Source: an uncultured Methylococcaceae bacterium (GTDB lineage: Bacteria > Pseudomonadota > Gammaproteobacteria > Methylococcales > Methylomonadaceae). Taken from it: 62,878 nt of DNA. This document shows, piece after piece, positions 56,102 through 62,878 of the stretch; position 1 is the first letter of the stretch, and every line of letters begins with the position of its first letter. The position numbers were made by a program, and so were the translations under genes. The notes below the pieces were generated by a model. It was not told the origin of the DNA. It searched no databases and was given only the letters and a program-made list of their open reading frames with translations. The DNA lies in NCBI GenBank assembly GCA_903927955.1, contig CAIYOW010000016.1:1-62878 (forward strand). Reading direction: 5' to 3'.

Positions 56102-59100
56102 ATGGAGATAAAGGAACTGTTCATCAAGCCGATTGACCGCCCGATCAACGGGGTCATCAAAGCCGACCAATTGGATGCCGAAAGCATCTGGCAAGAATTG
56201 GAAGAATACGTTGTCACCAAACAGCTCACCGAATATTTTAGGAAGTTCTTCGATGCTTACCTGGCCGCCGCCGAACAGCCCCAAGACCCGACCATTACCG
56301 CCCGGATGGGTGTCTGGGTTTCCGGTTTCTTTGGTTCAGGGAAATCCCATTACATCAAAATCCTGTCTTATTTGCTGGAAAACCATGAGGCGGTTGACCC
56401 AAAAACCGGCCACCGTAAAAACGCCGCAGAGTTTTTTGACGACCATAAAATCAAAGACCCGCTACTGCTGGCGGACATCCACAGAGCCATTAAAGGGACT
56501 GCCGATGTCATCCTGTTTAACATTGATGCCAAAGCGGACGCCAAATCCGAACGCGACGCCATTGTCCAAGTGTTTCTGAGGGTGTTTAACGAAAAACTCG
56601 GGCTGTGTGGCGATGCCCCGCATATCGCTGAAATGGAGCGCTACCTGATTGCCAAAGGGGCTTACGGCACTTTCAAAAACCGCTTTCAAAGCCAAAACGG
56701 CAATACTTGGGAACAGCAACGCGATGCGGTGGACTTCCTGCGTGATGATGTGGTCGCCGCCTTGGCACAATCGCTCAACATGACGGAAGCATCTGCCGGA
56801 CGTTGGTTTGACAACGCCCGAGACAGTTACCGCATTAACATTGAAGGCCTGGCAAAATTGGTGCGGGAGTATTTGCACAGCAAACCCGACGGTCATCGGG
56901 TCATTTTTCTCGCCGATGAGGTCGGGCAGTTTATTGGGGACAACACTCAGCTGATGCTGAGCCTGCAAACCATCGTGGAGCAGTTGGGCACGCTATGCCA
57001 AGGGCGTGCCTGGGTGATCGTCACCAGCCAAGAAGATATAGATGCCGCCATTGGCGGGACAAATAAGACCAAATCCCAAGATTTTTCCAAAATTCAGGCC
57101 CGCTTCCATACCCGCTTGTCCTTAGCCAGCTCCAACACCGACGAAGTCATTGGCGAGCGTTTGCTGTCCAAAACCGAAGAAGCCCATGTCGCCTTACGCG
57201 ATGTCTACGCCCAAAAAGGCGACATTATCAACAACCAGCTGTCATTTCATGGCAATGCCGCCAACTTGCGGGGATTTAAGGATGCGGCTGAGTTTGTCGC
57301 CTTTTATCCGTTTACCCCTTACCAATTTCAGCTATTACAAAAAATCTTCGAATCGATCCGCAAAGTGGGGGCGACCGGCAAACATTTGTCACGCGGGGAA
57401 CGTTCCTTATTGGATGCCTTCCAATCAGCGGCAGTGCAAAATGCTGGCAAGCCCATAAATGCCCTGATACCTTTATACGACTTTTATCCGTCCATCGACA
57501 GCTTTATTGACAGCATGGCCAAGAAGTCGATTGACCAAGCCCCTGATAATCCGGCGCTGGAACCCTACGACACCCAATTGCTTAAAGCGCTGTTCCTGAT
57601 CCGCTACATCACAGAAACCATTAAGCCCACCATTGAAAATCTGGCGACGCTATGTCTTGAAGAAGTGGATGCCGACAAACTCAGCCTCAAACGCCGTATC
57701 CAGGAATCCCTGGCCCGGCTGGAGCAACAGCAACTGGTCAGCCGTAACGGCGACCACTGGTTTTTCCTGACCAATGAAGAGCGTGATGTCGCCAGGGAAC
57801 TCGGCCATGTCGATGTGTCAGCCTCGGAACGGGCCCGTTTGCTGTCCGAACTGATATTTGAAGAAATCCTCCGTAGCCAAACCAAGGTGCGCCATCGAGA
57901 CACCAAGGGCGACTATGAATTCAACCGCCTGCTGGATGGTGCCCCGTGGAAAACCGCTAACCATGCCCTGACGCTGGAAATACTCACGCCCTTAGGCGAT
58001 GACTATGAAAAGATGCACGAATCCACCTGCATCTTACGCAGCACCGAATCGACAGGCCGGGCCATCCTCCGTATGGCGGAAGGGCAACGCCTTTATGAAG
58101 AGCTGACGCTGTACCTGCAAATTGAAAAATACATCATCAGCCCCAAGGCCGACCAAGCCACACCCTCATTAAAACGCATCCTGGCTGACCGTAAGGATGA
58201 AAACCGTGAGCGCAAATTGCGCCTGATAGAAGAACTCAGCAACCTGATGACGATAGGCGATTTTTATGTGCTAGGGCAAAAACCCGACATAAAAGCCGGA
58301 TTACACCCCACCAGTTTGCTCGATGAACTGGTCAATTATTTGATTACCAATACCTACAAAAAACTACACTTTTTAAAACACCGCACACCATACCCTATCG
58401 CCGAAATCAAAGCCGTCCTTTCCGGCGATGACATCAAACCACTGTTGCAAGATGCCCAAAACGAAGCGCTCAACCCGCTGGCGGTCAACGAGCTACACCA
58501 ATACCTGTTGCTGGCGGCCTCAGAAAAGCGCGTATTATTGGCCGATGTTATTGACCGTTTTACCGGCATTCCATGGGGCTGGAAACCGGAATGGGAGATT
58601 GTCTTGCTGATTGCTAGGCTTTACATGGCGGGTGAGATTAAATTGATGCTCGAAGGCGCTGACATTGAACCTAAAGCCGCCATAGACCCGTTGACCAAAT
58701 CTGTCCGCTTTAAACAAGTTTCCCTGCTCAAACGTAAATCGGCGGATAGCGTCTCGCTCAAACGCGCACGCGACTTGCACCGTGAACTGTTTGCCAAATT
58801 GCCCAGGGAAGAGGAAGACGGCTTGGTCACGGATACCCGTGACAGTTTCACGCTCTGGCAAAACGAACTCAAAAACATCAGCCATGCGGCGGCGGGCAAA
58901 TATCATCCCGGCAAAACTGTCATTGACCAAGCCCTTGCCAAGCTAGGCAAACAACTGGCGATCCGCGACAGTTACCAATTCATCGACACCTTCTTGGCGG
59001 GCAAGGATGATTGGCTGGATTTACGGGAAGACAGCCACGATGTCACCAGTTTCTACAAAACCCAACTGACAACCTGGCAACGTATGTCGGAGGCATTGAC

Positions 59101-59707
59101 AAATTTTGCCGATAACCACGAAGCCTTGCAGCAAGACAGTAGTGCCGCCAACGCCCTCAAAGCGCTAAACGCCATCCGCGAAAATCCGGCGCCATACAGT
59201 CAGATCAACCACATCGCCCCTTTGCTCGGCACGCTTGAAACGGTCAACGGACGCTTGGCGGACAACGAACGGGAAGCGGCATTATTGGCCATAGAAACCA
59301 AACTGGCCGATTGTGACAGCGCCTTGGCGCAAATCCATGCCAGTGCCGATTTGCGTAACAAAACCCTATATCCACTGCAACAACTCAAGCTCAAGATTGC
59401 CGCACTGGTCAGCATCCCCCAAATCCGCTATCTGGCTGAACAAGCCAGCACGTTATTGGATGAAGCGATGGATAAGATTGCCGCCAGCCAAAAGCCACTG
59501 CCAGTTAGCAGTAAACAACCGGGCGCAAGCAGCACAGACAAGCCAAGCCATCACAGCGCGCCAAAACCTGTTAAAGTGGTTAATGCCCAAGCACTAAGCA
59601 GCAAAACCTATCTGGAAACCGAAGCGGAAGTGGACGCTTACCTTGCCAAGCTCAGGCAGGAACTGGTGGCGATCCTGCAACAAGGCAAAAAAGCCCGGAT
59701 TCAATAA
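56102..59707 (+). CDS. brxC: BrxC (DUF499), BREX AAA+ ATPase
   Basis: 1201 residues, full length. The start IKELFIKPIDRPINGVIKADQ is the BrxC signature. Walker A is GFFGSGKS at residues 75-82, and Walker B-like HRVIFLADEVGQF near residue 260. A long helical C-terminal half ends in a low-complexity linker (PVSSKQPGASSTDK) and a short helix. BrxC is the large ATPase needed for both BREX methylation and phage exclusion. A toxin-antitoxin remnant, not pglX, directly follows it. Confidence 0.96.
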   Translation: MEIKELFIKPIDRPINGVIKADQLDAESIWQELEEYVVTKQLTEYFRKFFDAYLAAAEQPQDPTITARMGVWVSGFFGSGKSHYIKILSYLLENHEAVDPKTGHRKNAAEFFDDHKIKDPLLLADIHRAIKGTADVILFNIDAKADAKSERDAIVQVFLRVFNEKLGLCGDAPHIAEMERYLIAKGAYGTFKNRFQSQNGNTWEQQRDAVDFLRDDVVAALAQSLNMTEASAGRWFDNARDSYRINIEGLAKLVREYLHSKPDGHRVIFLADEVGQFIGDNTQLMLSLQTIVEQLGTLCQGRAWVIVTSQEDIDAAIGGTNKTKSQDFSKIQARFHTRLSLASSNTDEVIGERLLSKTEEAHVALRDVYAQKGDIINNQLSFHGNAANLRGFKDAAEFVAFYPFTPYQFQLLQKIFESIRKVGATGKHLSRGERSLLDAFQSAAVQNAGKPINALIPLYDFYPSIDSFIDSMAKKSIDQAPDNPALEPYDTQLLKALFLIRYITETIKPTIENLATLCLEEVDADKLSLKRRIQESLARLEQQQLVSRNGDHWFFLTNEERDVARELGHVDVSASERARLLSELIFEEILRSQTKVRHRDTKGDYEFNRLLDGAPWKTANHALTLEILTPLGDDYEKMHESTCILRSTESTGRAILRMAEGQRLYEELTLYLQIEKYIISPKADQATPSLKRILADRKDENRERKLRLIEELSNLMTIGDFYVLGQKPDIKAGLHPTSLLDELVNYLITNTYKKLHFLKHRTPYPIAEIKAVLSGDDIKPLLQDAQNEALNPLAVNELHQYLLLAASEKRVLLADVIDRFTGIPWGWKPEWEIVLLIARLYMAGEIKLMLEGADIEPKAAIDPLTKSVRFKQVSLLKRKSADSVSLKRARDLHRELFAKLPREEEDGLVTDTRDSFTLWQNELKNISHAAAGKYHPGKTVIDQALAKLGKQLAIRDSYQFIDTFLAGKDDWLDLREDSHDVTSFYKTQLTTWQRMSEALTNFADNHEALQQDSSAANALKALNAIRENPAPYSQINHIAPLLGTLETVNGRLADNEREAALLAIETKLADCDSALAQIHASADLRNKTLYPLQQLKLKIAALVSIPQIRYLAEQASTLLDEAMDKIAASQKPLPVSSKQPGASSTDKPSHHSAPKPVKVVNAQALSSKTYLETEAEVDAYLAKLRQELVAILQQGKKARIQ

Positions 59708-59741
59708 TGACCGTCATAAACCCATTTTTACGGAGCTACCC

Positions 59742-59966
59742 ATGAGTGCCATCCATCAGATTTATGAAGATGCCCCTGAATTTATCCCCATCCCAAAATC
59801 CATGCAGCATCATCGGCTTGAAGTCGTGCTGATGCCGCTGGATGAGGCTTCGCCTGCCAAACCAAGCCGCAAACGCACACCGCCACCACATTTTGCCGGA
59901 CGTGTTAAGGAATTGGGCGATGTCATGAACACACTTTCTGCCGAGGACTGGGGTCTTACGGAATGA
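59742..59966 (+). CDS. Antitoxin of a PIN-type toxin-antitoxin pair
   Basis: 74 residues from ATG 59742, with CGGAG upstream. The pattern IHQIYEDAPEFIPIPKSMQHHRLEVVLMPLDE is that of small antitoxins paired with PIN toxins (a short beta segment, then a positive linker KPSRKRTPPP and a C-terminal helix that clamps the toxin, SAEDWG). Its stop overlaps the toxin start (ATGA). It lies inside the BREX operon, between brxC and pglX. Confidence 0.75.
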   Translation: MSAIHQIYEDAPEFIPIPKSMQHHRLEVVLMPLDEASPAKPSRKRTPPPHFAGRVKELGDVMNTLSAEDWGLTE

Positions 59967-60079
59967 TTGTGCTGGATACCCATATCTGGCATTGGTGGAT
60001 CAATCAGATTCCCGACAAGTTGCCGCCAACGATTATTGAACTGATTGAACAGGCCGACGATGTTGCCTGTTTCAGCTGA
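59963..60079 (+). pseudogene. Truncated VapC (PIN) toxin
   Basis: 38 residues: MIVLDTHIWHWWINQIPDK, then IIELIEQADDVACFS and stop. The first strand with its catalytic Asp (LDTHIW) is typical of VapC, but normal toxins run about 125 residues. The other acidic residues are missing, so it is inactive. The intact antitoxin remains. pglX starts 38 bases later. Confidence 0.72.
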
Positions 60080-60117
60080 TTGGCCGTAACCGATAAAAGC
60101 CTTTTCGCCATCAACTC

Positions 60118-61032
60118 ATGAACAAAGCCCAACTCAAAACCTACGCCCCACAAGCCCGTAAAGACTTTATCGCTGCCGTCACCGCCCGTGCTAACCGCAT
60201 AGGGCTGGCGGAAAAAAACGGTCAACTGGACATAGCCACGGCGGAAAAAAACGGCGATTTCGTCATCATTGCCGGACAATCCTGGCCGTCCAAAATTAGC
60301 CGCCAACGCGACAAGCTGATTGCCCGCATACAAAAAGACGGCTTTAGCCAAACCATGGAAGCCGTCGCCTACACCTGGTTTAACCGTTTCGCCGCCTTGC
60401 GTTATATGGAAATCCACGACTACCTCAGCCACGGTTATCGCGCCCTGTCCAGTCGGGATGGCGGTTTGCCGGAACTGCTCAATGCAGCGGTGGAACTGGC
60501 ACAAAACGGCGAACTGCCCGATCTGAACGCCGAACAAGCCATCGCGCTCAAACTGGCGGGCGACAAAGACGGCGAACTGTACCGCTTGGCCCTGATTGCC
60601 CAATGCAACGCCTTAGCCAAAGCCATGCCGTTTTTGTTTGAACGCATCGACAATGAAAGCGAACTGCTGCTGCCCGACAATTTATTGCTGACCGATTCGG
60701 TCATTGCCAAACTGGTTGCCGCTATCCCCGAACAAGATTGGCAGGCAGTGGAAATCATCGGCTGGCTGTACCAGTTTTACATTAGCGAGAAAAAAGACCA
60801 AGTCATCGGCAAAGTGGTTAAATCTGAGGACATCCCCGCCGCCACCCAACTTTTTACCCCCAATTGGATAGTCAAATACTTGGTGCAGAACAGCATCGGG
60901 CGCTTGTGGATGCTGGCAAATCCAGATTCAAATTTAAACCAGCACTGGGATTATTACATTGAACCTGCCGAGCAAACGCCTGAAGTACAAGCGCAACTGG
61001 ATGAATTGATAAACCAACGAATGTCCGAATAG
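60118..61032 (+). CDS. pglX: PglX N-terminal part (BREX adenine methyltransferase)
   Basis: 304 residues. This is the N-terminal domain of PglX: MEAVAYTWFNRFAALRYMEI, then GWLYQFYISEKKDQVIGK, SEDIPAATQLFTPNWIVKYLVQNSIGRLW and YYIEPAEQTPEVQAQLDEL. In other BREX type 1 loci this runs straight into motif I (DPACGSGH). Here it ends at RMSE followed by TAG; motif I appears 880 bases later, after a toxin-antitoxin pair. Alone this part lacks the SAM site. PglX methylates host DNA and takes part in phage recognition. Confidence 0.9.
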   Translation: MNKAQLKTYAPQARKDFIAAVTARANRIGLAEKNGQLDIATAEKNGDFVIIAGQSWPSKISRQRDKLIARIQKDGFSQTMEAVAYTWFNRFAALRYMEIHDYLSHGYRALSSRDGGLPELLNAAVELAQNGELPDLNAEQAIALKLAGDKDGELYRLALIAQCNALAKAMPFLFERIDNESELLLPDNLLLTDSVIAKLVAAIPEQDWQAVEIIGWLYQFYISEKKDQVIGKVVKSEDIPAATQLFTPNWIVKYLVQNSIGRLWMLANPDSNLNQHWDYYIEPAEQTPEVQAQLDELINQRMSE

Positions 61033-61041
61033 GAGAACCTT

Positions 61042-61470
61042 ATGCACACACTAGAATTAGACGATACTACTTACGAAAGACTGATGAAATATGCTGAGCA
61101 AGCAGGTAAAACCCCCTCTCAATGGCTACAAGAACTCATTGCACAAGTTCAAAATAAATCACGTCCTGTTAGTTTGGCTAAAGGTATTCCCTTGCCTGAT
61201 GCCTTGATTCGTGGAGGGCGCGATGCGGGGGATGATGGTTTGTATCGGAACGACAAAGGCGAACCGATGACCGCTGGAAGTCAAAACTTCCCTGACCTGT
61301 CAGAATGTCGAGAAAGTTTGTTGCTTTCAGATGCCTTTTTTGAATCACTCGAAAACATAGAAAAACCACGTTCACTTTTGGAACTCATCGGCAAAGGAAA
61401 AGGCTGCTTCAAAAGCGCGGCTGAAATTGATGCGTTTATTCGTGAGGAGCGAGATGCGTGGGAAAAATAA
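61042..61470 (+). CDS. Antitoxin embedded inside pglX
   Basis: 142 residues. An AGGAGA site overlaps the stop of the first pglX part, 6 bases before this ATG. The N-terminus MHTLELDDTTYERLMKYAEQAGKTPSQWLQELI looks like a ribbon-helix-helix; the C-terminus FKSAAEIDAFIREERDAWEK is the toxin-binding helix common in PIN-partner antitoxins. The middle holds a Gly-Asp-rich segment. Codons are visibly more A/T-rich than the BREX genes on either side, a sign of separate origin. Confidence 0.8.
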   Translation: MHTLELDDTTYERLMKYAEQAGKTPSQWLQELIAQVQNKSRPVSLAKGIPLPDALIRGGRDAGDDGLYRNDKGEPMTAGSQNFPDLSECRESLLLSDAFFESLENIEKPRSLLELIGKGKGCFKSAAEIDAFIREERDAWEK

Positions 61471-61913
61471 GACAAAGTTTGCAAGGTAAAAAAGTTTATT
61501 TTGACGCAAACATTTTTATTTATACCCTCGAAGCCGTTGAGCCTTGGGATGTTCAACTCAATGATGTTTTTTCTGGTTTGCTCGCGGGAGAATTCACGGC
61601 TGTAACTAGCAGTTTAAGTTTGACCGAATGTTTAATTTTGCCTTTTCGACGCAATAACATGGAATTAGTGAAAACGTTTCGGGAAGCTATATTGCCTAGT
61701 TATTATTTGGACGTTGTACCCATTAGCGACAAAATTTTACTGTCAACGGCAAACATCCGCGCACAAAAAAATCTAAAACTCCCTGATGCCATTCACGCCG
61801 CCACTGCCTTAACACAAAAATGCACCACTCTTCTTACCAATGACGAGGGTTTTAAGCGTGTACCCAATATCGACGTGTTGTTATTGTCTGACTGGATAAC
61901 CCAATCATGCTAA
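61458..61913 (+). CDS. vapC: PIN-domain toxin (VapC-like) embedded inside pglX
   Basis: 151 residues from GTG 61458, overlapping the antitoxin by 13 bases. All PIN acidic sites are present: KVYFDANIFIYTLE (Asp 1), SLTECL (Glu), LPDAIHAATA (Asp) and TLLTNDEGFKR (Asp). VapC-type toxins cut tRNA or rRNA. It appears complete and probably active. Its stop overlaps the start of the second pglX part (ATGCTAA), so translation of that part may depend on it. Confidence 0.88.
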   Translation: MGKIRQSLQGKKVYFDANIFIYTLEAVEPWDVQLNDVFSGLLAGEFTAVTSSLSLTECLILPFRRNNMELVKTFREAILPSYYLDVVPISDKILLSTANIRAQKNLKLPDAIHAATALTQKCTTLLTNDEGFKRVPNIDVLLLSDWITQSC

Positions 61914-62752
61914 ACCCCGAAACCATCAAGAGTTTAGACCCCGCCTGTGGCAGCGGGCACATCCTGGTGGAAGCCTACGACCTATTAAAAGCCATCTATC
62001 TGGAACGCGGCTACCCGCTCCGCAGCATCCCCCGCCTGATTTTGGAAAAAAACCTCTATGGCTTGGACATCGACGACCGCGCCGCGCAACTGGCGGGCTT
62101 TGCCTTGCTGATGAAAGCCCGCGCCGATGACCGGCGTTTGCTGGAAAACCCGCCCCAACTCAATGTGCTGGCGATCCAAGCCACTAACAACCTGAATGTG
62201 CCGCAGCTATGGCAACAACTGGACCTGAACCGCCACAGCCAACTCGGCACCACCAGCTCCTTGTTTGCCGACCCGCAAACCGACCTGACCCAAGCCATTG
62301 ATGACAGCCAATACCAGCTCATCAACAACACGCTGGCCTTGTTTGCACAAGCGCAAACGCTGGGTTCATTGATCCAAATCCCTGCCGGACACCTTGAGCC
62401 TTTGCAAGAGCTATTGGCACAATGCCAAACCTTGGCAAGACTAGGCGACAACTTCCAAAAAACCGCCGCCACCACCTTACTGCCATTTATCCGGCAAGCG
62501 GTCATATTGGCGATGCAGTATGATGCAGTGATGGCGAATCCGCCGTATATGGGTAATAAATACCTAACTCCGCTGCTTAAATCCTATTTAAAAGCCAATT
62601 ACAAAGGATTTGAAAAAGACTTTTTTTCAGCTTTCATGATGCGGAATTTATTGTTCACTAAGAATACTGGTCAACTCGGCTTCATGACACCATTTGTTTG
62701 GATGTTCATTTCATCTTATGAAAATTTAAGAAACATATTTATTAGTCCGTAG
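61907..62752 (+). CDS. pglX: PglX second part, methyltransferase domain, cut by an IS element
   Basis: 281 residues. Motif I LDPACGSGHILVEAYDLL comes immediately (residues 10-17 for DPACGSGH), then LYGLDIDDRAAQLAGFALLMKARAD and motif IV VMANPPYMGNKYLT. It continues exactly where the first part ends. The start ATG 61907 has no ribosome site of its own and overlaps the toxin stop. The reading stops at NLRNIFISP where the left end of an IS200/IS605-type element begins; the rest of pglX is not in this window. Such a fragment lacks the target-recognition domain. Confidence 0.92.
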   Translation: MLNPETIKSLDPACGSGHILVEAYDLLKAIYLERGYPLRSIPRLILEKNLYGLDIDDRAAQLAGFALLMKARADDRRLLENPPQLNVLAIQATNNLNVPQLWQQLDLNRHSQLGTTSSLFADPQTDLTQAIDDSQYQLINNTLALFAQAQTLGSLIQIPAGHLEPLQELLAQCQTLARLGDNFQKTAATTLLPFIRQAVILAMQYDAVMANPPYMGNKYLTPLLKSYLKANYKGFEKDFFSAFMMRNLLFTKNTGQLGFMTPFVWMFISSYENLRNIFISP

Positions 62753-62878
62753 TAAGGTTAAAACCACCGACTTTTAGTCGGTCAGATTTATCTATGATTT
62801 TTTGACGTATGATATTGCCCTGAGTTGAAAAGTAGGGGGGGGCTATGGATTACCGTTATGGAAGCCATACAGTATTTA
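62753..62878 (+). mobile_element. IS200/IS605-type element, left end (partial)
   Basis: A hairpin ACCGAC-TTTTA-GTCGGT lies at 62766-62782, typical of the left end of this family, 62 bases before a transposase start. The element is different from the IS200 at 36.3 kb. It interrupts pglX and continues beyond the window. Confidence 0.8.
62845..62878 (+). CDS. tnpA: TnpA transposase of IS200/IS605 type (first 11 codons)
   Basis: Reads MDYRYGSHTVF, the conserved start of Y1 transposases of the IS605 group. A G-run (GGGGGGGG) precedes the ATG. Truncated by the window edge. Confidence 0.75.
   Translation, partial: MDYRYGSHTVF

Noticed and set aside
60080-60117. Continuation of the truncated VapC after its stop
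   Set aside because: The following in-frame residues (LAVTDKSLFAINS) do not resemble the middle of a PIN domain, so this is truncation and not a simple nonsense mutation.

Overview
The window looks like a chromosomal segment of a gammaproteobacterium, plausibly a methanotroph of the order Methylococcales. This rests on gene content (clpS-clpA, nudJ-mnmA, proC-yggT, coaBC-dut-argB, hslO, tusDC, a RegB/RegA redox pair, type I queF) and moderate G+C. The order-level call is inference; no rRNA or other decisive marker is present.

Layout. 0-12.2 kb: housekeeping genes (clpA start, clpS, nudJ, mnmA, an FkbM methyltransferase, proC, yggT, argB, dut, coaBC, a SPOR protein, argS, priA). 12.2-20.8 kb: dsbB, a two-gene K+ channel/RCK module, an exopolysaccharide-initiating glycosyltransferase, a frameshifted psd, queF, an unknown lipoprotein, hslO and msrA. 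20.8-28.7 kb: redox sensing (regB-regA) and envelope stress (a divergent cpxP-like gene and cpxRA, with cpxA cut by an in-frame amber codon), then a small lipid/sugar cluster. 28.9-32 kb: a TonB-dependent receptor and a Zur-type regulator, both behind strong Zur-like palindromes. 33.6-36.9 kb: an accessory patch with an Eco29kI-type restriction-modification pair, a decayed toxin-antitoxin pair and a frameshifted IS200 element. 36.9-54.7 kb: mostly core metabolism (alpha-oxoamine synthase, bioA, rsmE, truA, bepA, tusDC, three tRNAs, acs, a peptide-transporter pair, fabI), with a transposase remnant and a 9-unit tetranucleotide repeat near 38.5 kb.

The most striking region is 54.9 kb to the right edge. 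It is a BREX type 1 phage-defence locus (brxA, brxB, brxC, pglX) interleaved with toxin-antitoxin genes. A small antitoxin and a truncated PIN toxin lie between brxC and pglX. A complete antitoxin plus PIN-domain toxin pair lies inside pglX, exactly between its N-terminal domain and methyltransferase motif I. Both pglX parts stay open, and the second part starts on the toxin stop codon. The second part is then cut by the left end of an IS200/IS605-type element at the window edge. Either this is a defence locus in decay or it is a split PglX with an embedded addiction module; sequence alone cannot decide.

Five genes in the window (psd, cpxA, the 35.7-kb antitoxin, tnpA of the IS200 element, the 38.6-kb transposase remnant) carry single-base frameshifts or in-frame stops. 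For psd and cpxA, assembly error must be excluded before calling them pseudogenes.
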